Assembly (NCBI GenBank): GCA_946409855.1
Contig: CAMJXZ010000048.1
Coordinates: 1-13,691, forward strand
DNA length: 13,691 nt
Direction: 5' to 3'
Source: an uncultured Clostridia bacterium
Lineage (GTDB): Bacteria; Bacillota; Clostridia; Christensenellales; Aristaeellaceae
Positions 6,853-13,691 of this stretch are shown here, in pieces (the first letter of the stretch is position 1; every line of letters begins with the position of its first letter). The notes under the pieces were generated by a model, which had not been told where the DNA came from, made no database searches, and saw only the letters and a list, made by a program, of their open reading frames with translations. The position numbers and the translations under genes are program-made.

Positions 6853-8850
6853 ATGGAACTGTCGGACATCCGGGGGCTCGGTCCCGCGCGGCTCAAGGCG
6901 CTGCGGGAAGCGGGCATCCATACCGTCCGCGACCTGCTGATGCGTCTGCCCTCCTCCTATAAGGATACGGAGCACCCGCAGCCGGTCGCGTCCCTCCATC
7001 CCGGCCAGCCGGCCTGCGTGGAGGGATACCTGAAGGGGTCTCCCACCCTGGCGCGCTTCTCCGGCAAAACCATGGTATCCGCCCAGGTGGCCGACGAAAG
7101 CGGCGTCATTTCCTGCAGATGGTTCAACCAGCCCTGGATGAAAGACCTGCTGCGGCCGGAGGGGCCGCTGCTGCTGTACGGCCGGGTGGGCGAATTCCGG
7201 GGGAAAAAGGTACTCCTCTCCCCTTCGCTGGAAAAGGAGCGGGCGCTGCTTGCCCAGTACCGCCCCATCCCCGGCATCCCCCAGAAGACGTACGCCGGTT
7301 ACGTCCGGGAAGCGCTGCCGCAGGCCGGCGCGGTCCTGCCGGAAACCCTGCCCGAAGAGACCCTGGTCCGCCGCGGCCTGCCCGGCCTCGCCGAAGCGGT
7401 GCGGACGGCCCACCAGCCCCGGGACGCGGAAGTTCTTTCCCAGGCGCGCCGCCGCTTTGATTTTGAGGACCTGCTTTTCTACCAGGCGGCGATGGACCGC
7501 CTCCGTTCAGGCACCCAGCAGGGCGTTCCATTCTCCTTTCCGGAGGACGGGCCGGAACGCTTCTGGGCTTCCCTGCCCTTCCCGCCGACCGGCGCCCAGA
7601 AACGGGTGCTGGACGAAATCGCGCGGGACCTCCGGAAGCCCGTCCCTATGTCCCGGCTGGTGCAGGGGGACGTGGGCTGCGGCAAAACGGCGCTGGCCTT
7701 CGGCGCCATGTACCTGGCCAAACTTTCCGGTTTTCAGAGTGCCCTGATGGCCCCCACGGAAATTCTCGCCCGACAGCACCTGGAGAGCGCGAACCGGGTC
7801 CTCGCGCCCTTAGGGCTCACCTGCGGCCTGCTGACCGGCCACATGAAGGCGCAGGAACGGCGGGACGCCCTCCTGCAGATCCGGACTGGCGGCTGGGATG
7901 CGGTCATCGGCACCCATGCCCTGATCAGCCGGGACGTGGAATACGCAAACCTCGGCCTGATCATCACCGACGAGCAGCACCGTTTCGGCGTCCGCCAGCG
8001 CAAGTCCCTGGCCCTCAAGGCGGACCGGGAGCCGCACACCCTTGTCCTGTCCGCCACCCCCATCCCCCGCTCCCTGGCGCTGGTACTGTACGGGGACCTG
8101 GAGCTGTCCGTCGTGGACGAGATGCCTCCCGGCCGGACGCCGGTGCTGACCAGGATCGTGCCGGAGGAAAAGCGCCCAGGCCTCTACGAATTCATTGTCC
8201 GCGAGGCTTCGGCGGGACATCAGACCTACATCGTCTGCCCCCTGGTGGAGGAAAGCGACACCCTCGACGTGCCCAGCGCGCAGGAAGTCTACGCGGAGCT
8301 GTGCCGGGGGCCGCTGTCCGCGCTCCGCCTCGGGCTGACCTGGGGCGGCCAGCCGGCGGAGGAAAAGGACCGGGTCCTCGCCGCTTTCGCCGGTGGGAAG
8401 CTCGACGTGCTGGTGGCCACCACGGTCATCGAAGTGGGGGTCAACGTGCCGAACGCGACGGTGATGGTGATCGAAAGCGCCGACCGTTTCGGCCTGTCCC
8501 AGCTGCACCAGCTGCGCGGACGGGTCGGCCGCGGCGCCGAACAAAGCTGGTGCTTCCTGATGGCCGAAAAGAACGACCGGCTTTCCGTCCTGTGCCGGAC
8601 GAACGACGGCTTTGAGATCGCCCGGGAAGACCTGCGCCAGCGCGGCCCCGGCGAACTGATGGGTACCCAGCAGCACGGGGTCCCCATGCTGCCCGGCCTC
8701 AAAGAGGGCTACGACGTGGCGCTCATCCAGGCGGCCCGGGACGAGTGGAAGCTGCTGCAGGAGCCCGGTCACGAGGCCGCCCGCGCCGCGGTCACGGAAG
8801 GCGCGGACGAACTGTACCGGCGCACCGTGGAAACGGTGGCCTTCAACTGA
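6853..8850 (+). CDS. recG: ATP-dependent DNA helicase RecG
   Basis: This 665-residue protein is close to the family length. RecG is a cytoplasmic superfamily 2 helicase that reverses stalled replication forks and moves branched DNA junctions. A helix-hairpin-helix-like start (IRGLGPARLKALREAGI) leads into the OB-fold wedge at about 50-135. The helicase core shows Walker A GDVGCGKT (272-279), DEQH (373-376), SATPIPR (400-406), TTVIEVGVNVPNA and GRVGRG (556-561). The C-terminal RGPGELMGTQQHG matches the RecG motif that couples ATP use to movement. The usual HGRM-type segment of the second helicase domain reads TWGGQP here (about 496-501). The ATG at 6853 follows AAAGGAGG at 6838-6845; a TTG at 6835 would place that site inside the gene and was rejected. 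The gene has its own promoter and terminator. Confidence 0.97.
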   Translation: MELSDIRGLGPARLKALREAGIHTVRDLLMRLPSSYKDTEHPQPVASLHPGQPACVEGYLKGSPTLARFSGKTMVSAQVADESGVISCRWFNQPWMKDLLRPEGPLLLYGRVGEFRGKKVLLSPSLEKERALLAQYRPIPGIPQKTYAGYVREALPQAGAVLPETLPEETLVRRGLPGLAEAVRTAHQPRDAEVLSQARRRFDFEDLLFYQAAMDRLRSGTQQGVPFSFPEDGPERFWASLPFPPTGAQKRVLDEIARDLRKPVPMSRLVQGDVGCGKTALAFGAMYLAKLSGFQSALMAPTEILARQHLESANRVLAPLGLTCGLLTGHMKAQERRDALLQIRTGGWDAVIGTHALISRDVEYANLGLIITDEQHRFGVRQRKSLALKADREPHTLVLSATPIPRSLALVLYGDLELSVVDEMPPGRTPVLTRIVPEEKRPGLYEFIVREASAGHQTYIVCPLVEESDTLDVPSAQEVYAELCRGPLSALRLGLTWGGQPAEEKDRVLAAFAGGKLDVLVATTVIEVGVNVPNATVMVIESADRFGLSQLHQLRGRVGRGAEQSWCFLMAEKNDRLSVLCRTNDGFEIAREDLRQRGPGELMGTQQHGVPMLPGLKEGYDVALIQAARDEWKLLQEPGHEAARAAVTEGADELYRRTVETVAFN

Positions 8851-8865
8851 CCCAAATCATTTACC

Positions 8866-8916
8866 AACAAAACCGGAAGCTGATGGAATCGTTTTTCCAT
8901 CGCTTCCGGTTTTGTT
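8866..8916. terminator. long bidirectional terminator between recG and the MBL gene
   Basis: A 15-bp perfect outer stem (8866-8880 with 8902-8916) continues after one unpaired T into a 7-bp inner stem (8882-8888 with 8895-8901) with a 6-base loop. The outer ends are A-rich on the left and T-rich on the right, so the hairpin can stop transcription from recG and from the convergent MBL gene. Confidence 0.88.
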
Positions 8917-8949
8917 ATGGGCGTATCCTGCGGAGGGCCGAAGGCCCGG

Positions 8950-9744
8950 TCATTGCCGCGCCAGGGCAGCCGGATCGTAGCAGATCACGTGCTCGTCCTG
9001 CGAATACTGCCGGCCCGGCAGGCAGGCGAAGGGATGCTGGCGGACCTCCCCGCCGAAGTAATGATAGGGCAGGTCGTTTCCGGTTTTCCCCTCGCTCAGC
9101 TCCTGCGCGCCGCCGCGCAGGCAGGGAAGGAGGGAAATATCGTCAAAGTCCTGCGCGTGGCCGTGCAGGATCCGGTCCGCCTTTTCGGTCAGGAACATGA
9201 TCCGGTCCAGGCTCTTCACGAATTCCGGGAACGGCGCGCAGCCCTCCAGCTGCATCCACAGATGGTGGTTGACGCTGTCGCCGGTAAAGAGGATCCGGTC
9301 CTCCCGGAGCAGCAGCAGGATCCCGCCGGGGGTATGGCCGGGCAGCTCGTATACTTCCAGGTGCCTGCCGCCCAGGTCGAAGACGTCCCCTTCCCGCACG
9401 TCGATGAAGGGCGGCATCCGGAGACGACGCTCCTCACACAGCCGGATAAAGTCCGGTTCCTCTTCGAACATCCGGGCCAGCGGCCGGTCCTTCGGGTGCA
9501 GATAAGCGCGGTCAAAGTAGATATTGCCGTAAATGTGGTCCGGGTGCCCGTGGGTGTTGACGACGGTGACCGGCTTGTCCGTCAGCTGCCGCACTGCCTG
9601 ATACAGGTCGTTGTATCCGTTCATGGTGTCGATCACGCAGGCTTCCTTTTCGCCGACCACCAGATAGCCCGTCGCCTCGTGCGCCTCGTCCATCAGGTAC
9701 ACGCCGGGGCACATTTCTTTGATCCACAGTTCCTTATTCTCCAT
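8950..9744 (-). CDS. metallo-beta-lactamase fold hydrolase
   Basis: This 264-residue cytoplasmic protein has no signal peptide. The binuclear metal site is complete: THGHPDH supplies His65, His67, Asp69 and His70, PGHTPGG supplies His137, TGDS supplies Asp156 and HGHAQDF supplies His196. The fold covers beta-lactamases, glyoxalase II, lactonases and other hydrolases, and nothing here fixes the substrate. The ATG at 9744 is preceded by GGGAGGAG at a normal distance. An ATG 18 bases upstream would put that site inside the gene and was rejected. It starts 37 bases after the stop of the glycosidase gene and is probably co-transcribed with it, which hints at a sugar ester, lactone or related metabolite as substrate. 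That hint is inference only. Confidence 0.9.
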   Translation of the reverse strand: MENKELWIKEMCPGVYLMDEAHEATGYLVVGEKEACVIDTMNGYNDLYQAVRQLTDKPVTVVNTHGHPDHIYGNIYFDRAYLHPKDRPLARMFEEEPDFIRLCEERRLRMPPFIDVREGDVFDLGGRHLEVYELPGHTPGGILLLLREDRILFTGDSVNHHLWMQLEGCAPFPEFVKSLDRIMFLTEKADRILHGHAQDFDDISLLPCLRGGAQELSEGKTGNDLPYHYFGGEVRQHPFACLPGRQYSQDEHVICYDPAALARQ

Positions 9745-9781
9745 CGGTTCCGCTCCTCCCATGATATGATCGGTCCTGCCG

Positions 9782-12289
9782 TCAGCCGGCCGTTCCTTCC
9801 TGCCCCGCCGGAAGAACGGGCAGCGCGATCTCCGCCGTGCCCAATCCTTCCGCGGAGACCGTCAGACGCGCTTCCCCCGCGCGGCAGCCCGCCCGGAGCA
9901 CCGCCAGCGCGCTGCCCTGCCAGGCGGTAAAGCTGCCCTTTGTGTAGTTTTCCTCCGTTTTCGGCGCGCCGCTGCCAAAGCCCAGCAGCTCCGCCGGGCC
10001 GCTGACCCGGGCGGTCAGCAGTACGTCGGCGTCCGGCACCGCGAGGCCGCTTTCATCGGTCAATTCGGCGCGGATATAGCACAGGGACGCCCCGTCCGCC
10101 CTGAGACTGTCCGTTTCGGCCGTCAGGCGGATCGCGCGGGGGCGGCCCGCGGTCCGGATCACCGACCGGGAAACCTCCCTGCCGCCCGTGTACCCCACGG
10201 CCTCCACTGTGCCGGGCCGGTACTCCGTCTGAAACAGGAAGGTCAGCGGCATTCCCTGCACCGGAGCCTCGCCGGCCTTGAGGCGGCCCCGGCTTTCCCC
10301 GTTCACGAACAGCTCCGTCTCCTCCGCCGCGCTGAACACGGCGACCTGCACGGGTTTTCCTTCCCGGCCCGGCCAGTTCCAGCGCGGCCATACGCCGGGG
10401 AACCCCCAGTTGGACAGGGTTTCCGCCTTGCCAAAGTGGGCCGGGTCGTAGGAAAACACCGCCGTTTCCCCGCTGCCCCAGACGATCCGCCGGTAGACGC
10501 CCTGGGGACGGATCTGGCCGGTGATGTCAAAATCCGCGTCGTTGGCCGTGCGCCAGGGGTAGGGAGAGGGCTCGCCCCAGGGGTTGCCGATCCTGGGATC
10601 CCCCGGCTCGTAAAAGCTCGCCTTCCCGATGCCCGCCTCGCCGATATAGTCCCACGCCGTCCAGGTGAAATCGCCGATCACCCAGGGCGTTTTTTCGATC
10701 ATCGGCCAGTGGATGCCGATCTCCTTGGGGAAGTTCTCGCTGCCCAGGATCACCCGCTCGGGGTACATCTCGTGGTCCTGCTCGTACCGGCTTTCCATGT
10801 AGTTGTATCCCGAGACGTCCAGCCCGTTGTTGAACGCTTCGGTATACTCTTCCCACAGAAGGTCCTGCCCGGCTTCCATCCCCGCTTCCCACCGGCGCTG
10901 CTGTTCCCGCTGCGTCTGATCGTCCAGCCCGTTCCAGTACGAGCAGATGCCGTTGGACACCGGGCGGCTCGGGTCGAGCCTGCGGATGGTTTCCGCCAGC
11001 CGGACGGCCCAGCCGTACCCGTCGTTCAGCCCGCCCCGTTCGGTGATCTCGTTGCCGGTGGACCAGAGGATCACGCTGGGATGGCAGCGGTCGCGCCGCA
11101 CGAAGGCGGTCAGATCCTTCTCCCAGTCGGTCTCAAAGAACTGGTTGTAGTCTCCGGGTTCCTTGCCCATGCCCCAGACGTCGAAGGCTTCGTCAAACAC
11201 GTACATGCCCAGCCGGTCGCAGGCCTCGATCAGGGCGGCGGAGGGCGGGTTATGGGTGGTGCGGATGGCGTTGAACCCCACTCCCTTAAGCTTTTTCACC
11301 TTTCTGGCTTCGGCGTCGTACAGGCTCACCGCGCCGATCACCCCGTTGTCGTGATGGAGGCAGCCGCCCCTGAGCTTCACCGTCTGCCCGTTGATCCTGA
11401 GCCCGTGCTTTACGTCCGCCTCTATGGTGCGGATGCCGAAGAGCACCTCCTCCGTATCGGCGGAAGGCCGCGTACACGGGATCATGCGGGTCTTATACAC
11501 CGCCTTTTCGGTGACCCGGACCCGGAGCCTGTACAGATTGGGCGTTTCCGCGCACCATAAAAGCGGGCGGTCCACGGTCAGGGTCGTGTACGCCGTCCCT
11601 GCGGATAAGGGCGGCACCTGCACCACGGTCCTGCGGGTGAGGACCGTTTCCCCGCTGTCTTCCCGGACCAGGGAGAAGGCCACCTCCGCCACCCGGTTTT
11701 CGGCGTGCTCGTTCCGGATCTCCGCGGACGCCCGCACAAAGGCCGTTTCCGCGCTGCCGTCCCGCGCGTATTCGATCTTCCGGGTATAGGCGCTCAGGCC
11801 CCCAAAAGCCACGCGCAGCTTCGGCGTATGCGTCAGGCTCACGCCCCGGAACAGCCCCGCGCCTGAATACCAGCGGGAATTGGGCTGCATGCTGGGGTTC
11901 ACGGTGATCACGATCCGGTTCGTTTCCCCGGGGTAAACGAGGTTCGTGATGTCCGCCTCAAAGGGCGCGTAGCCGTAATGCTGCAGCGCCGCCTTGCTGC
12001 CGTTCACTTCCACGGTGGCGTTCATCATGGCGCCGTCCAGCCGCAGGAAGACCTGCTCCCCCGCCCATTCCGCGGGGATCACCAGCTCCTTGCTGTAATG
12101 CGCCACGCCGGCGCAATAATAGCCGCTGGCCGCGCGGGCGGGGGCTTCCGGAAATACGTCGCTTTCGATCATGTAATCGTGGGGCAGATGCACCGTCCGG
12201 CTGCCCAGGTTCCCCCGGATCCGGTCGTTCACCTGCAGGATCCCCAGGTCAAAAAGCCAGTCCCGGTTGACAGGAATTGTCCGCTGCAT
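9782..12289 (-). CDS. family 2 glycoside hydrolase (beta-galactosidase-like)
   Basis: This 835-residue protein has no signal peptide and should act in the cytoplasm on imported sugars. It shows the GH2 order: an N-terminal sugar-binding jelly roll (about 1-155, with LPHDYMIESD), an Ig-like domain (about 160-285) and a TIM-barrel core (about 290-600). In the core, RTTHNPPS and FDEAFDVW are typical. The acid/base is Glu414 in STGNEITE, and the likely nucleophile is Glu518 in ILGSENFP. A DUF4982-like module with WNWPGREGKPVQV and ELFVNGESRGR follows, then a C-terminal Ig-like domain to the end. This arrangement is common among gut beta-galactosidases, but related enzymes cut other beta-linked sugars. 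The reading frame stays open a further 86 codons upstream, but that part covers the promoter and another gene's terminator. The ATG at 12289 has GGGAGGA 7 bases away. Confidence 0.93.
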   Translation of the reverse strand: MQRTIPVNRDWLFDLGILQVNDRIRGNLGSRTVHLPHDYMIESDVFPEAPARAASGYYCAGVAHYSKELVIPAEWAGEQVFLRLDGAMMNATVEVNGSKAALQHYGYAPFEADITNLVYPGETNRIVITVNPSMQPNSRWYSGAGLFRGVSLTHTPKLRVAFGGLSAYTRKIEYARDGSAETAFVRASAEIRNEHAENRVAEVAFSLVREDSGETVLTRRTVVQVPPLSAGTAYTTLTVDRPLLWCAETPNLYRLRVRVTEKAVYKTRMIPCTRPSADTEEVLFGIRTIEADVKHGLRINGQTVKLRGGCLHHDNGVIGAVSLYDAEARKVKKLKGVGFNAIRTTHNPPSAALIEACDRLGMYVFDEAFDVWGMGKEPGDYNQFFETDWEKDLTAFVRRDRCHPSVILWSTGNEITERGGLNDGYGWAVRLAETIRRLDPSRPVSNGICSYWNGLDDQTQREQQRRWEAGMEAGQDLLWEEYTEAFNNGLDVSGYNYMESRYEQDHEMYPERVILGSENFPKEIGIHWPMIEKTPWVIGDFTWTAWDYIGEAGIGKASFYEPGDPRIGNPWGEPSPYPWRTANDADFDITGQIRPQGVYRRIVWGSGETAVFSYDPAHFGKAETLSNWGFPGVWPRWNWPGREGKPVQVAVFSAAEETELFVNGESRGRLKAGEAPVQGMPLTFLFQTEYRPGTVEAVGYTGGREVSRSVIRTAGRPRAIRLTAETDSLRADGASLCYIRAELTDESGLAVPDADVLLTARVSGPAELLGFGSGAPKTEENYTKGSFTAWQGSALAVLRAGCRAGEARLTVSAEGLGTAEIALPVLPAGQEGTAG

Positions 12290-12338
12290 TGTTCCGTCCT
12301 CCCATTGAATTTGTTGTACCGATGTATTTCTTCCGTAG

Positions 12339-12367
12339 ATCATATCAGAAAACGGCCCCGGCTTCAA
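12339..12367 (-). promoter_or_regulatory. promoter of the glycosidase/MBL operon
   Basis: The minus strand reads TTGAAG (12362-12367), 17 bases, then TATGAT (12339-12344), with TG one base before the -10 (extended -10). The expected leader is about 43 bases. No clear catabolite-control (cre) or LacI-type operator was found beside it. Confidence 0.75.
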
Positions 12368-12426
12368 GGGGAAATCTTCCCGCCGGGGACAGCCGGACCG
12401 GCAATGAAGCAACCCGCCTTTCCAGG

Positions 12427-12489
12427 AAAAACACCGCGCAGCCTGGCCGTGCCGGACATTCTGTCCCGGCGGCGCCGCGCTGCGCGGTG
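12427..12489 (-). terminator. terminator of the unknown secreted protein gene
   Basis: CACCGCGCAGC (12432-12442) pairs perfectly with GCTGCGCGGTG (12479-12489). An inner hairpin is possible between (GCCGG and GGACA against TGTCC and GGC, with a bulge). On the minus strand the stem is followed by TTTTTCC (12427-12431 give the T-run). It lies 24 bases after the stop at 12513 and upstream of the glycosidase promoter. Confidence 0.8.
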
Positions 12490-12512
12490 CTTCGTGTATT
12501 CCGCTGTACGGT

Positions 12513-13592
12513 TTATCTGTCTTCCCGGCGGATGGACTGGAAATCAAACAGCCGGTGCAAATTCTTCCTGCCCTTGTAGGGCTTGAGATCTACGATGTAC
12601 AGCCACCGGTTGGAACCGAAGTACTTCCCGGAAGCGTTGATGTAGACTTTTCCCTCGATCCAATCGCCGTTGACCAAAGTGTATACATCCGGGATCAGGT
12701 CGGCATACATACCTTTCAGGATCTCATCCTCGTGGTACATCACGCCGCCGCAGGGGTAGGTCTTGCCGGCATACTCGATGGCGTAGCGGTCGGTGCACCG
12801 GACACTGACGGTGCCGTCTTCGTTTTCCGTCCGCACAAAGGCCGTATTGTAGGTGATGGTGTAGCTTTCCAGCGTGTTTTTCTCGTCGTTCAGGTAGTGC
12901 GCGGTGACGCGATAGACGGTTGATTCGTAAGGGTAGTTCACGGTCACGTGTTCCACATACCAGACGGATTCGCGCCCCGTCCTGACCTTGCCGTCCTTCT
13001 GCTTCTTCTGCACCTGGTTCTGGTTGCGGATGTACCAGATCACCGCGGACGCCTCTCCCGGCTGGCCGGAAAGGAAGAAGTCCTCGTTCATTTTCAGGCT
13101 CGCCTGATAGGGACAGCCGTATTTGTCGTACCAGACCGTCAGGTTGTCAAAGTGCGCCACGACCCCGTTGTGCTCGCCGGAAGCGTAATAGCTGAAGGTA
13201 TGGCCGTCGTACTCCGCCTCGATCTCGATGCCCTGGATATTGGTCAGCTCCAGGGGGATTTCGCCGTACCCGTTTTCGTCCAGCTGCACCTCGTTGTCAT
13301 CCACATCGCAGGTTTCCACGTTCGGGGTGAACCACAGGCGCATATCGCCGTCCGGGTCAGCCGCGACCGGACAGGGCTCCCCGTTTTTCCCGAAGTAGAT
13401 CTTGTCCAGGTCGGTGACCAGCAGGGGGTATTCGGGTTCGGGCGGGATCTCCGGCATGTCTGGCAGGCGCAGCTGGCTCAGCCGGTCCGGAATAAATACG
13501 GTCACATCCGTCACACGTGCGGCGGCGGGCAGGACGGGCATCAGCAGCACCAGGATCAGCGCGGCGCACAGCCAGCGACTCAAAGTCTTCAT
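12513..13592 (-). CDS. secreted protein of unknown function
   Basis: This 359-residue protein is not recognised. Residues 1-25 form a signal peptide (basic start, ALILVLLMPVL core, cut likely after PAAA). A proline-rich link lies at about 44-56 (PDMPEIPPEPEYP). The rest is predicted to be beta-rich, with many aromatic and acidic residues. Aromatic-acidic units such as FDNLTVWYDKYGCPYQASLK (about 148-167) and YVEHVTVNYPYESTVYRVTA recall surface or wall-associated repeats. There are five cysteines after the signal peptide (about 74, 95, 160, 266, 281), which would allow disulfides. The ATG at 13592 is preceded by GAGGGAG. It forms a single-gene unit with its own promoter and terminator. Base content is lower in GC than in recG and nearer to the first gene of the window. 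Confidence 0.82.
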   Translation of the reverse strand: MKTLSRWLCAALILVLLMPVLPAAARVTDVTVFIPDRLSQLRLPDMPEIPPEPEYPLLVTDLDKIYFGKNGEPCPVAADPDGDMRLWFTPNVETCDVDDNEVQLDENGYGEIPLELTNIQGIEIEAEYDGHTFSYYASGEHNGVVAHFDNLTVWYDKYGCPYQASLKMNEDFFLSGQPGEASAVIWYIRNQNQVQKKQKDGKVRTGRESVWYVEHVTVNYPYESTVYRVTAHYLNDEKNTLESYTITYNTAFVRTENEDGTVSVRCTDRYAIEYAGKTYPCGGVMYHEDEILKGMYADLIPDVYTLVNGDWIEGKVYINASGKYFGSNRWLYIVDLKPYKGRKNLHRLFDFQSIRREDR

Positions 13593-13636
13593 CCGGTGTC
13601 ATCTCCCTCTTTCTCAGGTTCATTCATCCAAATTTT

Positions 13637-13665
13637 ATACTATTTCGCTTCTAAACAATAGACAA
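13637..13665 (-). promoter_or_regulatory. promoter of the unknown secreted protein gene
   Basis: The minus strand has TTGTCT (13660-13665) and TAGTAT (13637-13642) 17 bases apart. A better-looking TATAAA (13634-13639) overlaps the -10 but would need a 20-base spacer. Either gives a leader of roughly 35-40 bases. Confidence 0.55.
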
Positions 13666-13687
13666 GGAACTCATTGTATGGTATAAT
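13659..13687 (+). promoter_or_regulatory. strong divergent promoter reading out of the window
   Basis: TAGACA (13659-13664), a 17-base spacer, and TATAAT (13682-13687) with TG one base before it (13679-13680) make a near-consensus promoter with an extended -10. The gene it serves begins beyond the right edge. Its -35 lies over the -35 of the minus-strand promoter. Confidence 0.75.
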
Positions 13688-13691
13688 AGCA

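Noticed and set aside
8917..9930. + strand frame opposite the MBL gene
   Set aside because: No motif or ribosome site. The MBL metal-binding set on the minus strand is complete.
10436..11560. + strand frame opposite the glycosidase (about 374 codons)
   Set aside because: It mirrors the GH2 gene in a GC-rich region and shows no domain or start signal.
12368..12381. Short inverted repeat GGGGAAATCTTCCC upstream of the glycosidase -35
   Set aside because: Only five paired bases around a 3-base loop. It is too short to call an operator and no cre-like match was seen.
12290..12547. N-terminal extension of the glycosidase by 86 codons
   Set aside because: It would span the glycosidase promoter and the terminator of the next gene. 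The ATG at 12289 has a good ribosome site and starts at the family's usual N terminus.
1..13691. Mobile element, CRISPR, toxin-antitoxin or phage content
   Set aside because: No transposase or integrase motif, no spaced direct repeats and no small paired genes were found on either strand.

Overview
The window looks like a stretch of chromosome from a Gram-positive, GC-rich member of the Firmicutes, probably a gut or rumen Clostridia-type bacterium. The reasons are strong AGGAGG-type ribosome sites, near-consensus sigma-A promoters with TATAAT boxes, no outer-membrane proteins, and VanW-family secreted proteins. Placement below class level is a guess. No tRNA, rRNA, CRISPR array, transposase or phage gene was seen.

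Layout, left to right. (1) Bases 1-2408 read on the + strand. A doubtful gene remnant comes first, then a large secreted or anchored protein with TPR-like, beta-propeller-like and coiled-coil parts, closed by a strong terminator. This gene is clearly poorer in GC than most of the window. (2) Bases 2431-4549 hold a two-gene minus-strand operon of paralogous SH3-SH3-VanW envelope proteins. The second gene overlaps the first by four bases and appears to be a lipoprotein. The operon has its own promoter and a leader hairpin. (3) Bases 4624-6756 hold a second minus-strand operon: a membrane-anchored endonuclease/exonuclease/phosphatase-fold (EEP) enzyme followed by a secreted C39-like cysteine-peptidase-fold protein. 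It is driven by a promoter with perfect consensus hexamers. (4) recG lies divergently on the + strand (6853-8850) and ends at a long bidirectional hairpin. (5) Bases 8950-12367 hold a minus-strand operon: a cytoplasmic family 2 glycoside hydrolase, then a metallo-beta-lactamase-fold hydrolase. (6) Bases 12427-13665 hold a single-gene unit for a secreted protein of unknown function. Its promoter is back-to-back with a + strand promoter that fires out of the window.

How the parts fit. Six of the nine well-supported genes encode proteins with export signals or membrane anchors, so most of this region serves the cell envelope. The VanW pair and the EEP/C39 pair sit head-to-tail on the same strand and may act together at the wall, but that rests only on proximity. 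The glycosidase/MBL operon looks like intracellular carbohydrate use, and recG is housekeeping DNA repair. I found no clear defence, conflict or mobile system. The least ordinary items are the duplicated SH3-SH3-VanW operon, the three-part first protein, the unknown secreted protein near the right end, and the shared -35 region at the right edge.
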